64,000 bases of DNA from Acidobacteriota bacterium (lineage in GTDB: Bacteria > Acidobacteriota > Blastocatellia > Pyrinomonadales > Pyrinomonadaceae), in contig JAIVJC010000134.1 in NCBI GenBank assembly GCA_020200235.1, positions 1 through 64,000 of the forward strand, written 5' to 3'. Numbering within the stretch: position 1 is the stretch's first letter; every line of letters begins with the position of its first letter. The notes beneath the pieces are model-generated. The model searched no databases. It was not told the origin of the DNA and saw nothing but the letters and a program-made list of their open reading frames with translations. This document shows positions 63,500 through 64,000 of the stretch, in pieces. A program made the position numbers and the translations under genes.

Positions 63500-64000
63500 T
63501 TACGGGCGCAGGAGCCAGAAGTTGTAGCTGCCCGTTCCGCTGTAGGAGTAGATCTGCCAGCGGTAGTAGCCTGCCGTGCCCGAGTAGGAGATGGTCTCGC
63601 TCGAAGTCGCGCTCTCGGAGCGCGCGACGATGACCCACGCCGAGCCGTTCCACTTCTGCAAGTAGAGATCGAAGTCAGCGCCGGATGTGGGACCGACGAG
63701 GCAGCCCTTGTGAGAGCCTGAGACGGAGCTGTAGTAGTAGCTGCCGTTCGGGTGGTAGTCGTAGTCGCCCGTGAAGGTGAGCGAGCCCGTGTAGAGCGTG
63801 CCGCCGGAGCAAGCCGTCGGCGTGCCGCCGCCGCCGCCGCCGCCCGTCGTCAGCAGCGAGTAGAGCAGCCGGTTCGGCGAGCCCGTGCCGATGCCGGTGA
63901 GGACGCCGGTCGTCGCCGTCGAGATGATCGCGTTCGCGACCGTGGCGGGCGAAGCCGTCGGGTTGTCCTGCAGGTAGAGCGCGGCGACCCCGGCGACGTG
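63500..64000 (-). CDS. Subtilisin-like (S8) protease, C-terminal part
   Basis: The gene enters from the right edge and ends at 63500. The first visible residues, HVAGVAALYLQDNPTASPAT, are the end of the S8 block GTSMATPHVAG, so the catalytic Ser is just outside the window. After a Gly run (GGGGGGG) comes a C-terminal domain with LTFTGDYDYHPNG, SGADFDLYLQKW and YYRWQIYSYSGTGSYNFWL, which matches the pre-peptidase C-terminal beta-sandwich common in exported proteases. It is an extracellular protease. 166 codons seen. Confidence 0.88.
   Translation of the reverse strand, partial: HVAGVAALYLQDNPTASPATVANAIISTATTGVLTGIGTGSPNRLLYSLLTTGGGGGGGTPTACSGGTLYTGSLTFTGDYDYHPNGSYYYSSVSGSHKGCLVGPTSGADFDLYLQKWNGSAWVIVARSESATSSETISYSGTAGYYRWQIYSYSGTGSYNFWLLRP

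Overview
The window is about 64 kb of high-G+C DNA. It most likely comes from an acidobacterium, possibly class Blastocatellia. The main evidence is a pair of very large Oar-like TonB-dependent receptors with an N-terminal carboxypeptidase-regulatory domain, a secreted VWA protein of the type common in Acidobacteriota, an M61 peptidase, a DUF5117-type zinc metalloprotease, and many secreted proteins with no recognisable function. This is inference from gene families; no rRNA or tRNA gene was seen.

Layout. 1-3064: end of an S41 peptidase, an RDD membrane protein and a Tat-exported sulfatase. 3088-7161: three consecutive minus-strand genes (tyrS, a methyltransferase, a secreted protein) that each carry an internal deletion plus a frame change, with an intact purN between the second and third. 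7267-11965: minus-strand purM, DUF3006, MBL hydrolase, two small ORFs and purF. 12092-15128: a glutaredoxin-like protein, an anchored protein, an MDR dehydrogenase and an EamA permease. 15125-25323: secreted proteins, HtrA, aldehyde and alanine dehydrogenases, a response regulator and a DUF512 protein. 25531-40274: surface/export block with TPR protein, two TonB receptors, VWA protein, a Tat substrate and two tandem paralogues. 40564-51449: a MoxR/DUF58/DUF4129/DUF4350 cluster, interrupted by a mobile-looking element and by unrelated genes. 51477-64000: M61 peptidase, SpoIIM-like protein, PhzF, a trans-sulfuration enzyme, a MocR regulator, bifunctional FtcD, PilZ, small proteins, a glycosyltransferase, an alpha/beta hydrolase and the end of a subtilisin-like protease.

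The most unusual feature is a family of intergenic inverted repeats built from 7-bp tandem units. Nine were found with paired arms (682-758, 4181-4261, 5797-5934, 8302-8414, 12939-13056, 14031-14129, 19316-19430, 42826-43263, 47174-47292), and one degenerate single arm lies at 44893-44934. The heptamer differs between families, but the two arms of one copy are complementary, often including the order of variant units. Several copies sit directly against a start codon and leave no visible Shine-Dalgarno sequence. One copy (42826-43263) carries, between its arms, a gene for an S23/Avd-like four-helix-bundle protein, whose start codon lies inside the left arm. I read this as a possible gene-carrying element, with the others as short derivatives lacking the gene. 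The layout recalls the S23-encoding intervening sequences of 23S rRNA and the heptameric STRR repeats of cyanobacteria, but mobility is inferred, not shown.

The second theme is gene damage: tyrS lacks its KMSKS region, two neighbours have similar lesions, and further truncated or fused pieces lie at 2984-3064, about 53240-53333 and 61235-61557. Assembly error and real decay cannot be separated from the sequence alone.
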